Shown here piece after piece: positions 45,418-55,562 of a stretch of DNA of 64,000 nucleotides; positions within the stretch are counted from its first letter, which is position 1; each line of letters begins with the position of its first letter. This DNA is from Gryganskiella cystojenkinii. Lineage: Eukaryota > Mortierellomycota > Mortierellomycetes > Mortierellales > Mortierellaceae. The DNA lies in assembly GCA_015852425.1 (NCBI GenBank), contig JAAAIG010000037.1, positions 12,520 through 76,519 on the forward strand, written 5' to 3'. A model generated the notes under the pieces. The model searched no databases. It saw only the letters and a program-made list of their open reading frames with translations, and was not told where the DNA came from. The translations under genes and the position numbers were made by a program.

Positions 45418-46343
45418 ATGGCCACTCAGGACGCCTCTCACTTTACTCGCCAACCCTCGACGGCAGATGTAACCAAATCGATCGAACAGCCAGAGTCGTT
45501 CAAGCTCAAATACATGCCCTTGAATGCCGTCGGTGCCACCCCTCGCGAGATTCTAGCTCACGCTGGTGCTCAATGGGAAAACATTGTCCCCAGCGTAAGT
45601 GACTCCTTGGTCAATGGCCGTCAATCTTTATTCCTCAGCTTTGTTTATCCCCCCAACTAACTCTTTCCAACAAACTGTTCTTGCAGAACTGGGGAGAAGA
45701 AAGGGCTCAAACACCGTTTCACTGTCTCCCTGTACTCTTCATCAAGACAAAGGATGGCAATGATCTGGTTCTCTCGGAGGCCTCGACCATCGATCATTAC
45801 CTGGCCAAACATTTTGGTCTTTTGGGCGATAATGAGTACGAGTCTATGTTGATCAAGTCGTTTCACTCGTCTTCTTCGATGCTACAAACCATTTTTGGCA
45901 CAGCGGTCGTGTGGGCCTTCCCGGAAGTCAAGGACAGGATGCTGCAAGATTTCAAGAATGGAAAACTGGCGACCTGGATCCAGGTTCATACCAAGCACTT
46001 GATCGATAATGGCGACAATGGACACTATCTAGGCAACAAGGTAAGAAGAAGAAAAAGGACGCGAAGGATAGGACTGAGGAGTGAAAAAAAAGACTTAACT
46101 GAACGTGTGTGCCCTTGCTGTTAGTTATCTCTGGCTGATATCCGCACAGCCTGCTTGATTGAGAACTTTGCAGTGCAGCCGTTTGGAGAGGAACTTCTGG
46201 AGGCCATTTCGAAATCGCGCTCGCTGCTAAAGGTTCGAGAGACGGTGGCGAAGGATCCCAAGATCGCGGCTTGGCGTGCGGGCGAGCAGTACCAAAAGCT
46301 GACTGCAGCATCGAAGGCATTCTTTGCCAATCCCAAGAAGTGA
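45418..46343 (+). CDS. Glutathione S-transferase-like protein 3 (tandem copy 3)
   Basis: Three exons: 45418-45594, 45687-46040 and 46125-46343; total 750 nt, 249 residues. It has the same segments as copy 2: KLKYMPLNAVGATPREI, FHCLPVLFIKTKDG, VLSEASTIDHYLAKHF, and GHYLGNK joined to LSLADI. The second intron of copies 1 and 2 (after DGK) is absent, and a different intron lies before LSLADI, where copies 1 and 2 are uninterrupted. The protein ends about ten residues earlier than copy 2 (FANPKK). Upstream spacer is 356 bp with no clear TATA box, but a CT-rich leader is present. Confidence 0.9.
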
Positions 46344-47147
46344 GAACAACGATTTTTTCTCTCTTTCAAAAACCAGTGAGATGGAAAAAAATAAAAGAAC
46401 TTCCCTCGCTGGACGTGACCTTCTCTTTTACAAGCGGACGCGTTTTTTTTATTAGCGGCAATTGGTGACAATGAAGGAAAGAAAGGAAAGAAGGGAACAA
46501 AAAGGAGGTGAGGAAGTGTCGTCCATCCTCCACACTACACTTGTCGTCTCTCATGGTGCAGTATTGACCCTGTTCAATGGTTCATTAAGTGGCATGTTTT
46601 GTTTTGTTTGGGATCAGGCACGCACTGTTGGCACCCCCTTTATATTTTTTTTTATTTTCTTCGATTGCGCCATTCGAGTTGGCATTCTTTGTCCAGTCAC
46701 CTACTGGAAATGTGCATTCTCATTCTTCTTTCGTTCACTTTCACTCACCTTTACATTCTCTTCTGACCCCAATTCACATTCATTGTATCCGATTCCAACT
46801 TACACAAGTGAAAAAAAAACTACTTTCGTGGAATCAACTCAGGAAATATTAATCGTCAAAAAGGTGAGCCTCAGGGTTCTCCTTTCTTTGACTGCAAACC
46901 GACACGCTGCTGGTTCTACTGCCCTTGCGTCAGCAAAAAACAAAAAACCCAAAGGCCTTGTCTAACAACAATCCCTCCCCTCTCGCTTCTCATACACGGG
47001 TATCATAGGAGATATCTTACGAAAGGACAGGGAAACAACCTGTGAACCACAACAACAAAAAGGAAAAGAAAAAGGCAGCAGCAGGAACCACGAACAAAGC
47101 TCTCCAACCTTACGCCCCGTCACTGGAACGGTTTGAGTCGGACTAAT
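46344..47147. other. Intergenic upstream of the ROCK-like kinase
   Basis: 804 bp with the GST-3 3' region and the kinase promoter region. T-rich runs occur at 46443-46450 and 46643-46660. No RNA gene or further coding region is recognised. Confidence 0.45.
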
Positions 47148-50100
47148 ATGTTGAAGTCCTTTCACGTTGCGCCTCTGGGACAAAACTACACAGAGTTCCT
47201 GGAATCCAATGACGATACCTCGCTCGCTTCATTCTTACAGGAGAGGCTGGAAAAGTACAAAGAATGCGTCCTTCAACTGTCTCAGCAACACCCTGACCTA
47301 CTCAAGACAAAGGGGTCATCAGGTCAACGAGGAGGAATCGATGCGTTAGTCGACGGTCTCATCGCTGTTTACGACGATACACGCGCGGTCATGACTGCGG
47401 AAAACTGGGGTGCTCTACCTGCCTTTTGGGAGCGATGTAAGCAAGAAGAACGTCGACAATGTCGCTGGAAGAGACTCCTGGTCGTCTCCATAATGGAGGT
47501 GCCGAACTAACTCTCTAGAGTTCAACGTTCGTTTTTTGTTTTCTCCCATAGTTGAGAGGATTGTCTCCCAGTTGAAACTGCTCAGGATAAACAAGGATGA
47601 CTTTGAGACGATAAAGGCTTTGACGCGCGGTCAATACGGCAAGGTAAAAAACGAACAAGTGATCGTTCCTCGATTGGCGATCAGACGTGACTCTTGATAC
47701 AAGCAGACGTCCATACAACAAAAACACGCACTAAAATACAGACCCTGTGTCATGGGACTATCCCTGTCCAAATGTTTTTTTTTTTTGTTTCTTTCCTTGT
47801 GCGCGGTTCCTGGATTTTTATTTTTATTTTTATTTTTTTTGAATAGGTGACGATCGTTCGAAGTCGTCTCGATGGAAACATTTATGCGATGAAGACCCTG
47901 AACAAGATGTATATCCTCTCTCAAAAAGACGTAAGTGCCATTATCAAGCCAAGGGCAAGACCAAGATTAAAGACAGACCAAGAACAAGGACAAAAAAGAA
48001 AAAAAGTTGGGTTGCACTTCAGGATCAAGATATTAATTTTTTTTCTTTCGTTCTGTATCGTCTGTATTTTTCGTGAGATAGAAAATTCTTTACATGGAAG
48101 AGAGGCAGGTACTGGCTATCACTTCGGAGTGGTTCCCAAAGCTGCATGTCGCCTTTCAAGATGAGGTCAACTTGTACCTGGTCATGGAGTATGCCCCCGG
48201 AGGTGATCTCTACAGTATCCTTGACAAAAAACAGGACGAACTGAACAAGAATTTGGACGCGGATGGAGATCAGGGCGATGACGACGGCAACGCCTCGGAC
48301 GATGAAGATACGACTCTGACGGAAGATGAGATTCGGTTTTATATTGCAGAAATAGTCCTTGCTGTCTCTGAGCTGCATAAGAACCATTACATTCATCGGT
48401 AAGGCAATAGAGAGGTTCAAACTTTTTGCCCCCGAGATCGAGATCTAACCACTGATTTCATGTCGTTTTTGTTCCGGTTAGTGATCTCAAACCTCAAAAT
48501 ATTCTTCTGGACGCAACTGGTCACATCATGCTGGCCGATTTCGGAGCCTGCGCGAAACTCGATGCCAGTGGGCAGGTATGAACAAACAACATAAGATAAT
48601 ATATTATGTGTACTACCTTTGTCCGCTACCATGCTAAAAACGGCACCTCCTCCAGGTCCATGGTCAAACTGTTCCATTAGGTACTTGGGATTACATGTCC
48701 CCCGAAGTCGTGGATGCTCAGTCTGGCGGGAAACCCTATGGCAAGGAAGTCGATTGGTGGGCTGTCGGTGTGGTCATGTTTGAACTGTTAGTCGGAGAAC
48801 CTCCGTACTTTGCCGAAAGTGCAATGGGTATCATTCGACTTTTGAGAGATCACGAGGTATGCCATGATATTGTGGCTGTGTTTAACCCGAATGATAATTT
48901 TGGGTCTAATACAAGGGAAGCCATATTTAGGTTAACCATCCATTCTCCCCTCCCTCCTCTCCACCTCCTTTATTTTTATCCTTTGTGCAGAAAAACCTGA
49001 GTTTTGAGAAAGTGCCAGATATCAGTCAGGACTGCAGGGATCTTATTACAAGGTGAGCAACATCGCTTATAGTGTTCTGACGACTTTTCTAGAGCATTGC
49101 ATGTATTGGACGACTAAAGTTTTTGTCATTTACGAACTGTTGCTTAGACTTTTAGCCAGAAAAGAGAATCGTCTTGGCAAGAATGGCGTCGAGGAGATCA
49201 AAGCGCACCCGTTCTTCAATGGCATTGACTGGGATAATATTCGCAAGAGTAGGTTGCTGCCTTTGCTTGTGGATCAATGACTTCTCGCCCATGCCGTATT
49301 TTGGCTAATCCTACTTTACTGGCCAATGTTCCTGTAGCAACACCTCCATTCCTACCTATAATCGAAACCCCAGACGATACTTCCAACTTTCGATTCGATG
49401 ATGATCTAGACGGAAGTGACGAGACAATGCAGGACAAGCAGTCAACGGTTGTCGATTACCGAGGAGCGCTCCTACGTCGGTTCGAGGGGTACAACCTTGC
49501 GTTCATTGGATACACCTATCAAACCTTCGTCGATTTTGCAGGAATCCCAGTCGTATCCGAGAGTCAATTTGGTCAGATGTCTTCTTCTTTACAAGTTCCC
49601 AATACCAAAGATCTCAACAAGTTCAGGAGAGAGCCTTCCTTGACCGGTCTCGACAAGGAAGATGTCGGCCGTATGCGTATGGAACAAGAGATGTTCCGGT
49701 TGACGAACGAATTGGCAACCAAGGAAGATCTGTTGTCGGAGTTCAATGCTGTCCACCAGGCTCTACTGACCCAATACGAAGACCAAGTCGCTCGAGCGAC
49801 GGCAACAGAATCCGAGCTCTCTGCAAAGCTAGTCGGAATTGCCGCGGTTGCTGGAAGAGAACGCGAAGAGGCGGAGGAGATGACATCAGATCTCAAAAAC
49901 TCTTTGGAATCTCTTCAAAAGAAGACCCAGGCACTTGAGCACGAGAACGAGGCCATGCGGGCCAAATGTGCGGACCTTGAAAATGAGATTGAGCGTCAGC
50001 GCGAATCGATCCTGAAGCAAGAGATCGAGGGTGGCAAGGTCTCACTCTTGAAAGCCGAGAATGAGGAACTCAAAACGCAAAAGGAAAAGGATAAGCTGCA

Positions 50101-52596
50101 GGAGAACCAGCTACTTTTGGCCGAGATGGAACGCGGCAACCGAATCAGGGAGGAAAATGAAGCTCTTAGACTTCAGATTCGGGATCAAGAGCGGCAAGAT
50201 GAGCAAAAGGATCGAGATCACAAGAATGCAATCTCGGAACTGAAAAAGACGCTTCGCGGCGTACAGGAGGATGTGGCCGATCAACTCCAGACCCGGAAGA
50301 AGCTGGAGGAGGAACTGCGACAAATAAATGAGTCCCGAGCCACGTTACAGTCGTCACTCAGCAAAATTCAAGAAAAACTGGAACAGCGCGATATTGAGGT
50401 TGCTCAACTCACCAAAGCCTGCGAAGCCGCAGTGGCGGCCATAGATTCATCTTCTTCATCAGGACCGAACGGCAATGGCAGCGTCCGAACTATCTATCCG
50501 TCCATGCTAAGACGTGAACGCGCCAGTAACAAGGTCTTGGTTCAGCAATTGGAGGAGCAAGGCGAGAAGATCACAGAACTGGAGAGCAAGATCAAACAAC
50601 TGGAACAGGACAAGAGTCGTCAACTTGCGCTCCGAAGTCCTGAAAGGGTTGCATCGCCTGTACACTCGCTCTGGTCTCACGATTCTCAGTCGATCGCAAG
50701 TCCGACCAAGATGCTCATGGATTTGGTCTCGCCGGATGACTTTTCGGGATGGATTCGGATCTCCTGGCCCTCGGCAGAGAAGAGAAGCGTAAAACAGAGC
50801 TGGAAGAAGCAGTTCATAGTCTTACGGGATCTGAAGATTTTTGCCCTGGACAAGGAGGGTGATCCTGCGACTTCGTCAAGTACAAAGCTTTTGGCCGACC
50901 TCAGGTATGGTATGGGGCTCGCTTTGCCAACTATACAGTCTGAGTGCGCAATCGCCGAGTACTGACCAAATGATATGTCATCCAATGCATTTAGATCCGA
51001 CTTTTTTTGCGTGCGAACCGTCAACCGGTCCGAGTTGATTCACGCGACAGCCAAGGAACTAGAATGCATATTCCAAGTACGATGTTCGAACGTTGGGACA
51101 GGATCCACTACATCTAATTTTTCAGTAAGTGTGAGCCATAGGACTCGATTTTGATCAATACGGCTTTTGGTATTACGAATCATATCTCTGACAATCAAAG
51201 GGTCTCCCTTTTCTTGTAGACGACCACTGGAGAAACATATTCTTCACTGTCAACACCCACGTCAGCGTATCCGACAACACCAACCACTGGTATGAACCGC
51301 TCGGAAATACAAGCGAAGATCGACAACCTGAAAGCAGAGATCCAAAAAGAGGAACAGATCAAGCGAGGCGCCGAGTCAATGCAGGCGGCTTGGATGGGGA
51401 GCAAGGGCAACAGCGATACTTATCTCAAATCCAAAGAAAACGTCGATGCATGCATCAAAAACATTCGAGAGAAGACTGCGGAGGTTGAAAAGCTCTCGGC
51501 AGCCCTCTTGATTGCGCCTGAGGTAACATACCAGATCACATTGCGAGGAACAGAGCTTTACAGTACTCGTGTAGCTCATCATTAATGTGTTTACTTGATC
51601 CTATCTAGTTTGCACTGCCTGCGCCAAAGACTGACAAGATCGAGCGATCCGAGTCCTCTCAGGAACTGTTCTCAACTGAACGAAGTCTCAAGATCAAGGA
51701 GCTCGAAAAGTTGATCACGGTCGAGCGTCGTCATCTCGAGGCTGCAGAAAAGATGGCGGCTCCTCTTATGAACTCTGCCAGCAATGTTGTCCGTCGCAAC
51801 TGGAAATCCGCCGTGGAAGTCCAAATGGATAGCTCCAAGCAACGACTCGCCAACTTGCAAGCAGAGCTCGACAAATTGAACTCGGTATGGGAGTTGTTAC
51901 TAAACGGCGGTTTTCTCAGTGGCGCAGAAAGGATTCCAAAAAAAAAAAATTAACTCGCAACTACTTTTATATATTAATATATTTCGTCACCTAGGGCGCC
52001 AAGAGTACTTCACCGATCCAGGGCGGACATGGAACATGGATGCAACAAAAGGAGATATATGGACACATGTTCCAACTCAAGCATTATACGATCCCCAAAT
52101 CGTGCCATCAATGCCATGATGTCCTCTGGGGATCACAAAAGTCAGGATACGAGTGCTCTGGCAAGTCGCTATGCATCCTTTGGACGGATGACCGTAACTA
52201 CATTTAGGGATCTTTTTTAACCAATCTGGAGACTCTTTACTTTAATTCATTGTCATCGTAGGATGCAAGTATGTCGCGCATAAGCAGTGTCTGGATCTGC
52301 TGACGATCTCATGTCAGGAACAACAAGGGTTGCGCCACAGCTTACCAATATACTTGTTGGCCCATGACAAGCACGAGCAGAAGCGCTGGATTCGGACGAT
52401 TGAGTTGCATAGGAAACGAGCCGAGGCCGCCGTAAACAACAGCAACGGCAACAGCAACGGCCATGGTTACAGCAGTACCGACAGTCATGTTATTGAATCG
52501 CCATCGTCTTCAGAGATATCCACGGGTGCAGCGGGGTCAAGGGTAGATTCTGAGTCGTTCGCACTTCCAGAGGAGGAGTCGCCCAGAGCTAAGTAA
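47148..52596 (+). CDS. ROCK-like Rho-associated protein kinase (AGC kinase, coiled coil, split PH with C1)
   Basis: Fourteen exons: 47148-47436, 47552-47643, 47847-47930, 48082-48398, 48482-48575, 48656-48856, 48991-49052, 49148-49248, 49338-50904, 50995-51124, 51220-51522, 51609-51884, 51995-52160 and 52262-52596; total 4017 nt, 1338 residues. Kinase domain from about 117: glycine loop RGQYGKV, lysine in YAMKTL, HRDLKPQNILLD, DFG, and MSPE after GTWDY. An acidic insert (DADGDQGDDDGNASDDED) sits between helices D and E. A long coiled coil spans about 490-800. The PH half GWIRISWPSAEKRSVKQSWK follows, a second helical region, then a C1 zinc domain (HYTIPKSCHQC, CSGC, HKQC) and the PH tail EQKRWIRTIELH. 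This order matches ROCK. It should act downstream of Rho on myosin, cytokinesis or cell wall. The intron at 52161-52261 begins with GC. Confidence 0.9.
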
Positions 52597-52610
52597 ATAT
52601 TTCCTTTGTT

Positions 52611-52616
52611 AATAAA
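52611..52616 (+). terminator. AATAAA signal after the kinase gene
   Basis: AATAAA 15 nt after the stop codon, within AATAAATAATATTTTC; probable polyadenylation signal, unusually close to the stop. Confidence 0.4.
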
Positions 52617-52849
52617 TAATATTTTCATAAAACATCAATGGCAACCCCCTCATCGTCATGATAGAAACGAAGAAACTGGAATCGTTTCAAACAAAGCAGA
52701 CGTGATTCTTGAAAAAAATGTTTTATTTTGTGAGTGAAATTGAAATATCGACATACTAGTAATGTCGAGGTCGTGGAGGAGAAGAAACAAATGATAGCCT
52801 GAATGTAAATGTTTGAAGAGACAGAAGACAAAAGACATGGAACGAGGAG

Positions 52850-53505
52850 GAAGAAATGTTTGAGAATGTGACCTCGAACAACATTTGAAATATTGTGGCC
52901 ACCCATCTCATCTCTGAGCATACAGGCCTTGCACTTTGAGCAGAACAACTGACGAATATCAACTTTCCCGACGAAATCCTCACGGACTCTGACATGGAAA
53001 ATAACTCTCGACAAAAGTAAAGGCGGTAAAAAACTATCACTTCCCTACCCGCTGCAAAAAATAAAACGAGAACGTCTCATCAATCTCATCTTCGAGAAGT
53101 CACCAAGACCAATCGCAATGACAGCCTTATCGTCTTTCTCTCATGGCACCTGAATGTCCAAAAGCCGGTCGGCGAGGACCCTGTATTCTTCGACCTTGGC
53201 CTTCTGCGCGCTCCATTTATGTTTTTTCAGAACGACGCTGCCATAAAGCTTTTCGAGTGGGGCTCTCATATCCTTCAACCGATCGTTTGGTCGACACTCC
53301 TAACCACCAACAGATTCAATCGGGGACAACAGACTGCATTCACTCCTATTCCTGTCCTCTCCTACGCTCCAGCCAACTTCTGTGCTTAAAACTACACCGC
53401 CCGCTGCCTGACCGACAGGTTGAAAAAGGTGTTGTATTGGTACTGGTCTCAATGACAAACACTTGTCCGAAATAGATCCCAGAAATCTTGATCTTGACAG
53501 GGTCG
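52850..53505 (-). pseudogene. Decayed TnpB/Fanzor-like (OrfB zinc-ribbon, RuvC-type) protein relic
   Basis: Read on the minus strand, several protein-like pieces appear in consistent order but in different frames. First ISGIYFGQVFVIETST, near 53490-53440, looks like a RuvC-I strand whose Asp has become Tyr. Next FKHRSWLERRRGQE, then an open piece with an ATG (53141-53269) reading LEKLYGSVVLKKHKWSAQKA and YRVLADRLLDI. Last, at 52850-53014, FVGKVDIRQLFCSKC, then MLRDEMGGHNISNVVRGH. The last part fits the zinc ribbon and RuvC-III (RD....N) pattern of TnpB/Fanzor proteins; the first CxxC of the ribbon is lost. Frame changes and stops separate all pieces, so no product is expected. The assignment rests on motif order and recall of related fungal repeats, not on a search. 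Confidence 0.5.
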
Positions 53506-53534
53506 ATATCACCCCCCAAAAAAAAAAAAAAAAT

Positions 53535-53542
53535 NNNNNNNN
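53535..53542. other. Assembly gap (8 N)
   Basis: Eight undetermined bases follow a run of C, a poly-A run and a T. The join may be a scaffold gap of unknown true size. Confidence 0.98.
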
Positions 53543-54143
53543 CTGACCTCTGTCAGATTACTCAGAGAGTACGTTTCTTTGGCCCACGCATTCAGTCTAT
53601 CTCACTAGACGATTTTCAAAGTCATGTGCCATCTTTTTTTTTTGAGATACGACACGCATGTCATTTTAACGCCATGTTTGAGACCAAAGGGTCCGAGAGC
53701 GATTCGGAGGGTTGTTTTGCGGTGGAACATGCGGATGCATCAGCGAGTAACGGATTCTCCGAAAAAGGGCGAGTCTGGGCGGTTTTTCTCTTCTTTTTTT
53801 TTGAGGTCCCGCAACACCTTAATCCTTCCCTGGATCCGATACAGCGGAACATGCCTTGACTACCAAAAAGAGAAAACCTTATCAAAAACATTTTGATCTA
53901 GTGGGCTTTGCCCAAAACACCATATCTGAGTCCCGACATTTCTTGAACCGTCCCAAAGCAGACTTGGCTAAGAGTAGGATTGCGATAACGAAGTTTTATT
54001 GACACACATCCATGGAGCATGTGCACAGTCGCCACACACACACAGACCCAGACGTTTTACTCCCTTTTTGCAGGATCTTCCCGATTGTATGCATTTTCGA
54101 TGCGCTTGGATCATCATAGGTTTCAATTTTTTTTTTGTTTCGG
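53543..54143. other. Spacer between gap and LDH, no gene recognised
   Basis: About 600 bp with T-runs and short open frames without features. It holds the distal LDH upstream region and possibly more of the decayed element. Confidence 0.4.
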
Positions 54144-54150
54144 TATAAAA
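54144..54150 (+). promoter_or_regulatory. TATA box of LDH
   Basis: TATAAAA in the context CGGTATAAAACGG, 160 bp before the ATG at 54304. A pyrimidine-rich leader (CTCCACCTTTACCTTCC and similar) and a CA repeat follow before the start codon. Confidence 0.7.
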
Positions 54151-54303
54151 CGGCATTCTTCCCACGCGCGTTTCCACCTTTCTACTCCAACTCAAATCAC
54201 TCACTCACATCTCCACCTTTACCTTCCACTTTCCAATCCAACCGTCACCCCCTACCTCCTCCCTTACTCCTTCACACAAACACACACACACACACACTTC
54301 AAC

Positions 54304-55373
54304 ATGGCTACTCCTAAGAAAGGTGCGTGATTGTCATCATTCACACACCAACTACAAAACTCACAACTGAAAGGGTGCTCATACTTCACAACGGTAACAC
54401 TCAACAAAAAAATATGTCATTCTCACTTTCTCGGTACATTTCTCATTTTTTTTAAAAAAAAATAGGTTCTCAAATGGCTATCATCGGTGCCGGCTCTGTC
54501 GGATCTGCTATTGCCTTCGCCTGTTTAATGCGTTCCGTCGTTTCTGAGCTCTTGATCAACGATTTCAACGAAAAGGTCTGTGAGGGTCAAGTCCTCGATC
54601 TCCAGGATGCCACCTTTGTCTCTGCCACCAAGGTCAATGTCGCAACCCTTCAACAGTGCGGTGGTGCCGATATCATTGTAATCACTGCTGGTGCTCGTCA
54701 AAAGCCCGGTGAGACCCGTGATGCTCTCGTTCTCAGAAACGAAGAGATTCTCAAGGGAGTCTTGGACGGTATGAAGCCCATCAAGTCATCGGCTATCTTG
54801 GTCTTGGTCGCCAACCCTGTCAATGTCTTGACTTGCATGGCCCAGAAGTTCTCAGGTCTTCCCCCTCATCAGGTCATTGGTACGGGAACCCTTTTGGACT
54901 CTATCCGTCTCAGAGTCGCCTTGAAGGACCATCTCCATGTCTCAGCACGATCGATTCATGCCTACATTGTTGGTGATCACGGTGATAAACAGGTAGCTGT
55001 CTGGTCCTCGGCACATGTCGCAGGCAAGCCTCTGTTGTCGTTCGAGGAGTTGAAGGGCGTAGATCTGGACGAGACTGCTTACAAGGTCGCTCACAAGGCC
55101 TATTCGATCATTGATCTCAAAGGCGCAACCTCGTTTGGTATCGCGGCCGTCGTCTCGGAAATTGCCTTGGCAATCACGTTGAATCGTTTGACGGTCAATC
55201 CTCTGTCGACGTACTGCGAACGTTTCGATGCCTGTCTTTCGTTCCCAGTCGCTCTCGGTGCCAACGGTGTTGCCAATGTCGTCTACCCGGACATGAACAA
55301 TAAGGAGTTGGCTCTGGTCGAGGCCAGTGCCAAATCCACACGGGAGGCATGCGCCAAGTACAGTAAGAAGTAG
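54304..55373 (+). CDS. LDH: L-lactate dehydrogenase (NAD-dependent)
   Basis: Two exons, 54304-54322 (19 nt) and 54466-55373; total 927 nt, 308 residues. The NAD-binding motif is GAGSVGSA. The substrate loop ARQKPGETR has Gln at the position that separates LDH from malate dehydrogenase (Arg there). LLDSIRLR carries the substrate Arg and GDHGDKQV the catalytic His. The enzyme interconverts pyruvate and L-lactate in the cytosol, keeping NADH balance under fermentation. The short first exon encodes only MATPKK and part of the next Gly; the join is in phase 1. The strong promoter signals upstream fit an inducible, well-expressed gene. The gene is convergent with the F-box gene, 189 bp apart. Confidence 0.95.
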
Positions 55374-55417
55374 AGGACAAACAACAAGAAAGGCAGCTGC
55401 AAAACAGCGTCACGGCA

Positions 55418-55423
55418 AATAAA
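55418..55423 (+). terminator. AATAAA signal after LDH
   Basis: AATAAA 45 nt after the LDH stop, followed by TTTGTAAATAT; probable polyadenylation signal. Confidence 0.5.
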
Positions 55424-55562
55424 TTTGTAAATATCCATCGTTTCTTACAAGAGAAAGAAGGAATCGCTCTCTGCTGGCCACTATTTTATTCTTACCAAGA
55501 AATTGGACAGCATTATTACACTTTGGTCTTCGTCAATATGCGATTTTTTTAATTGTCATTAT

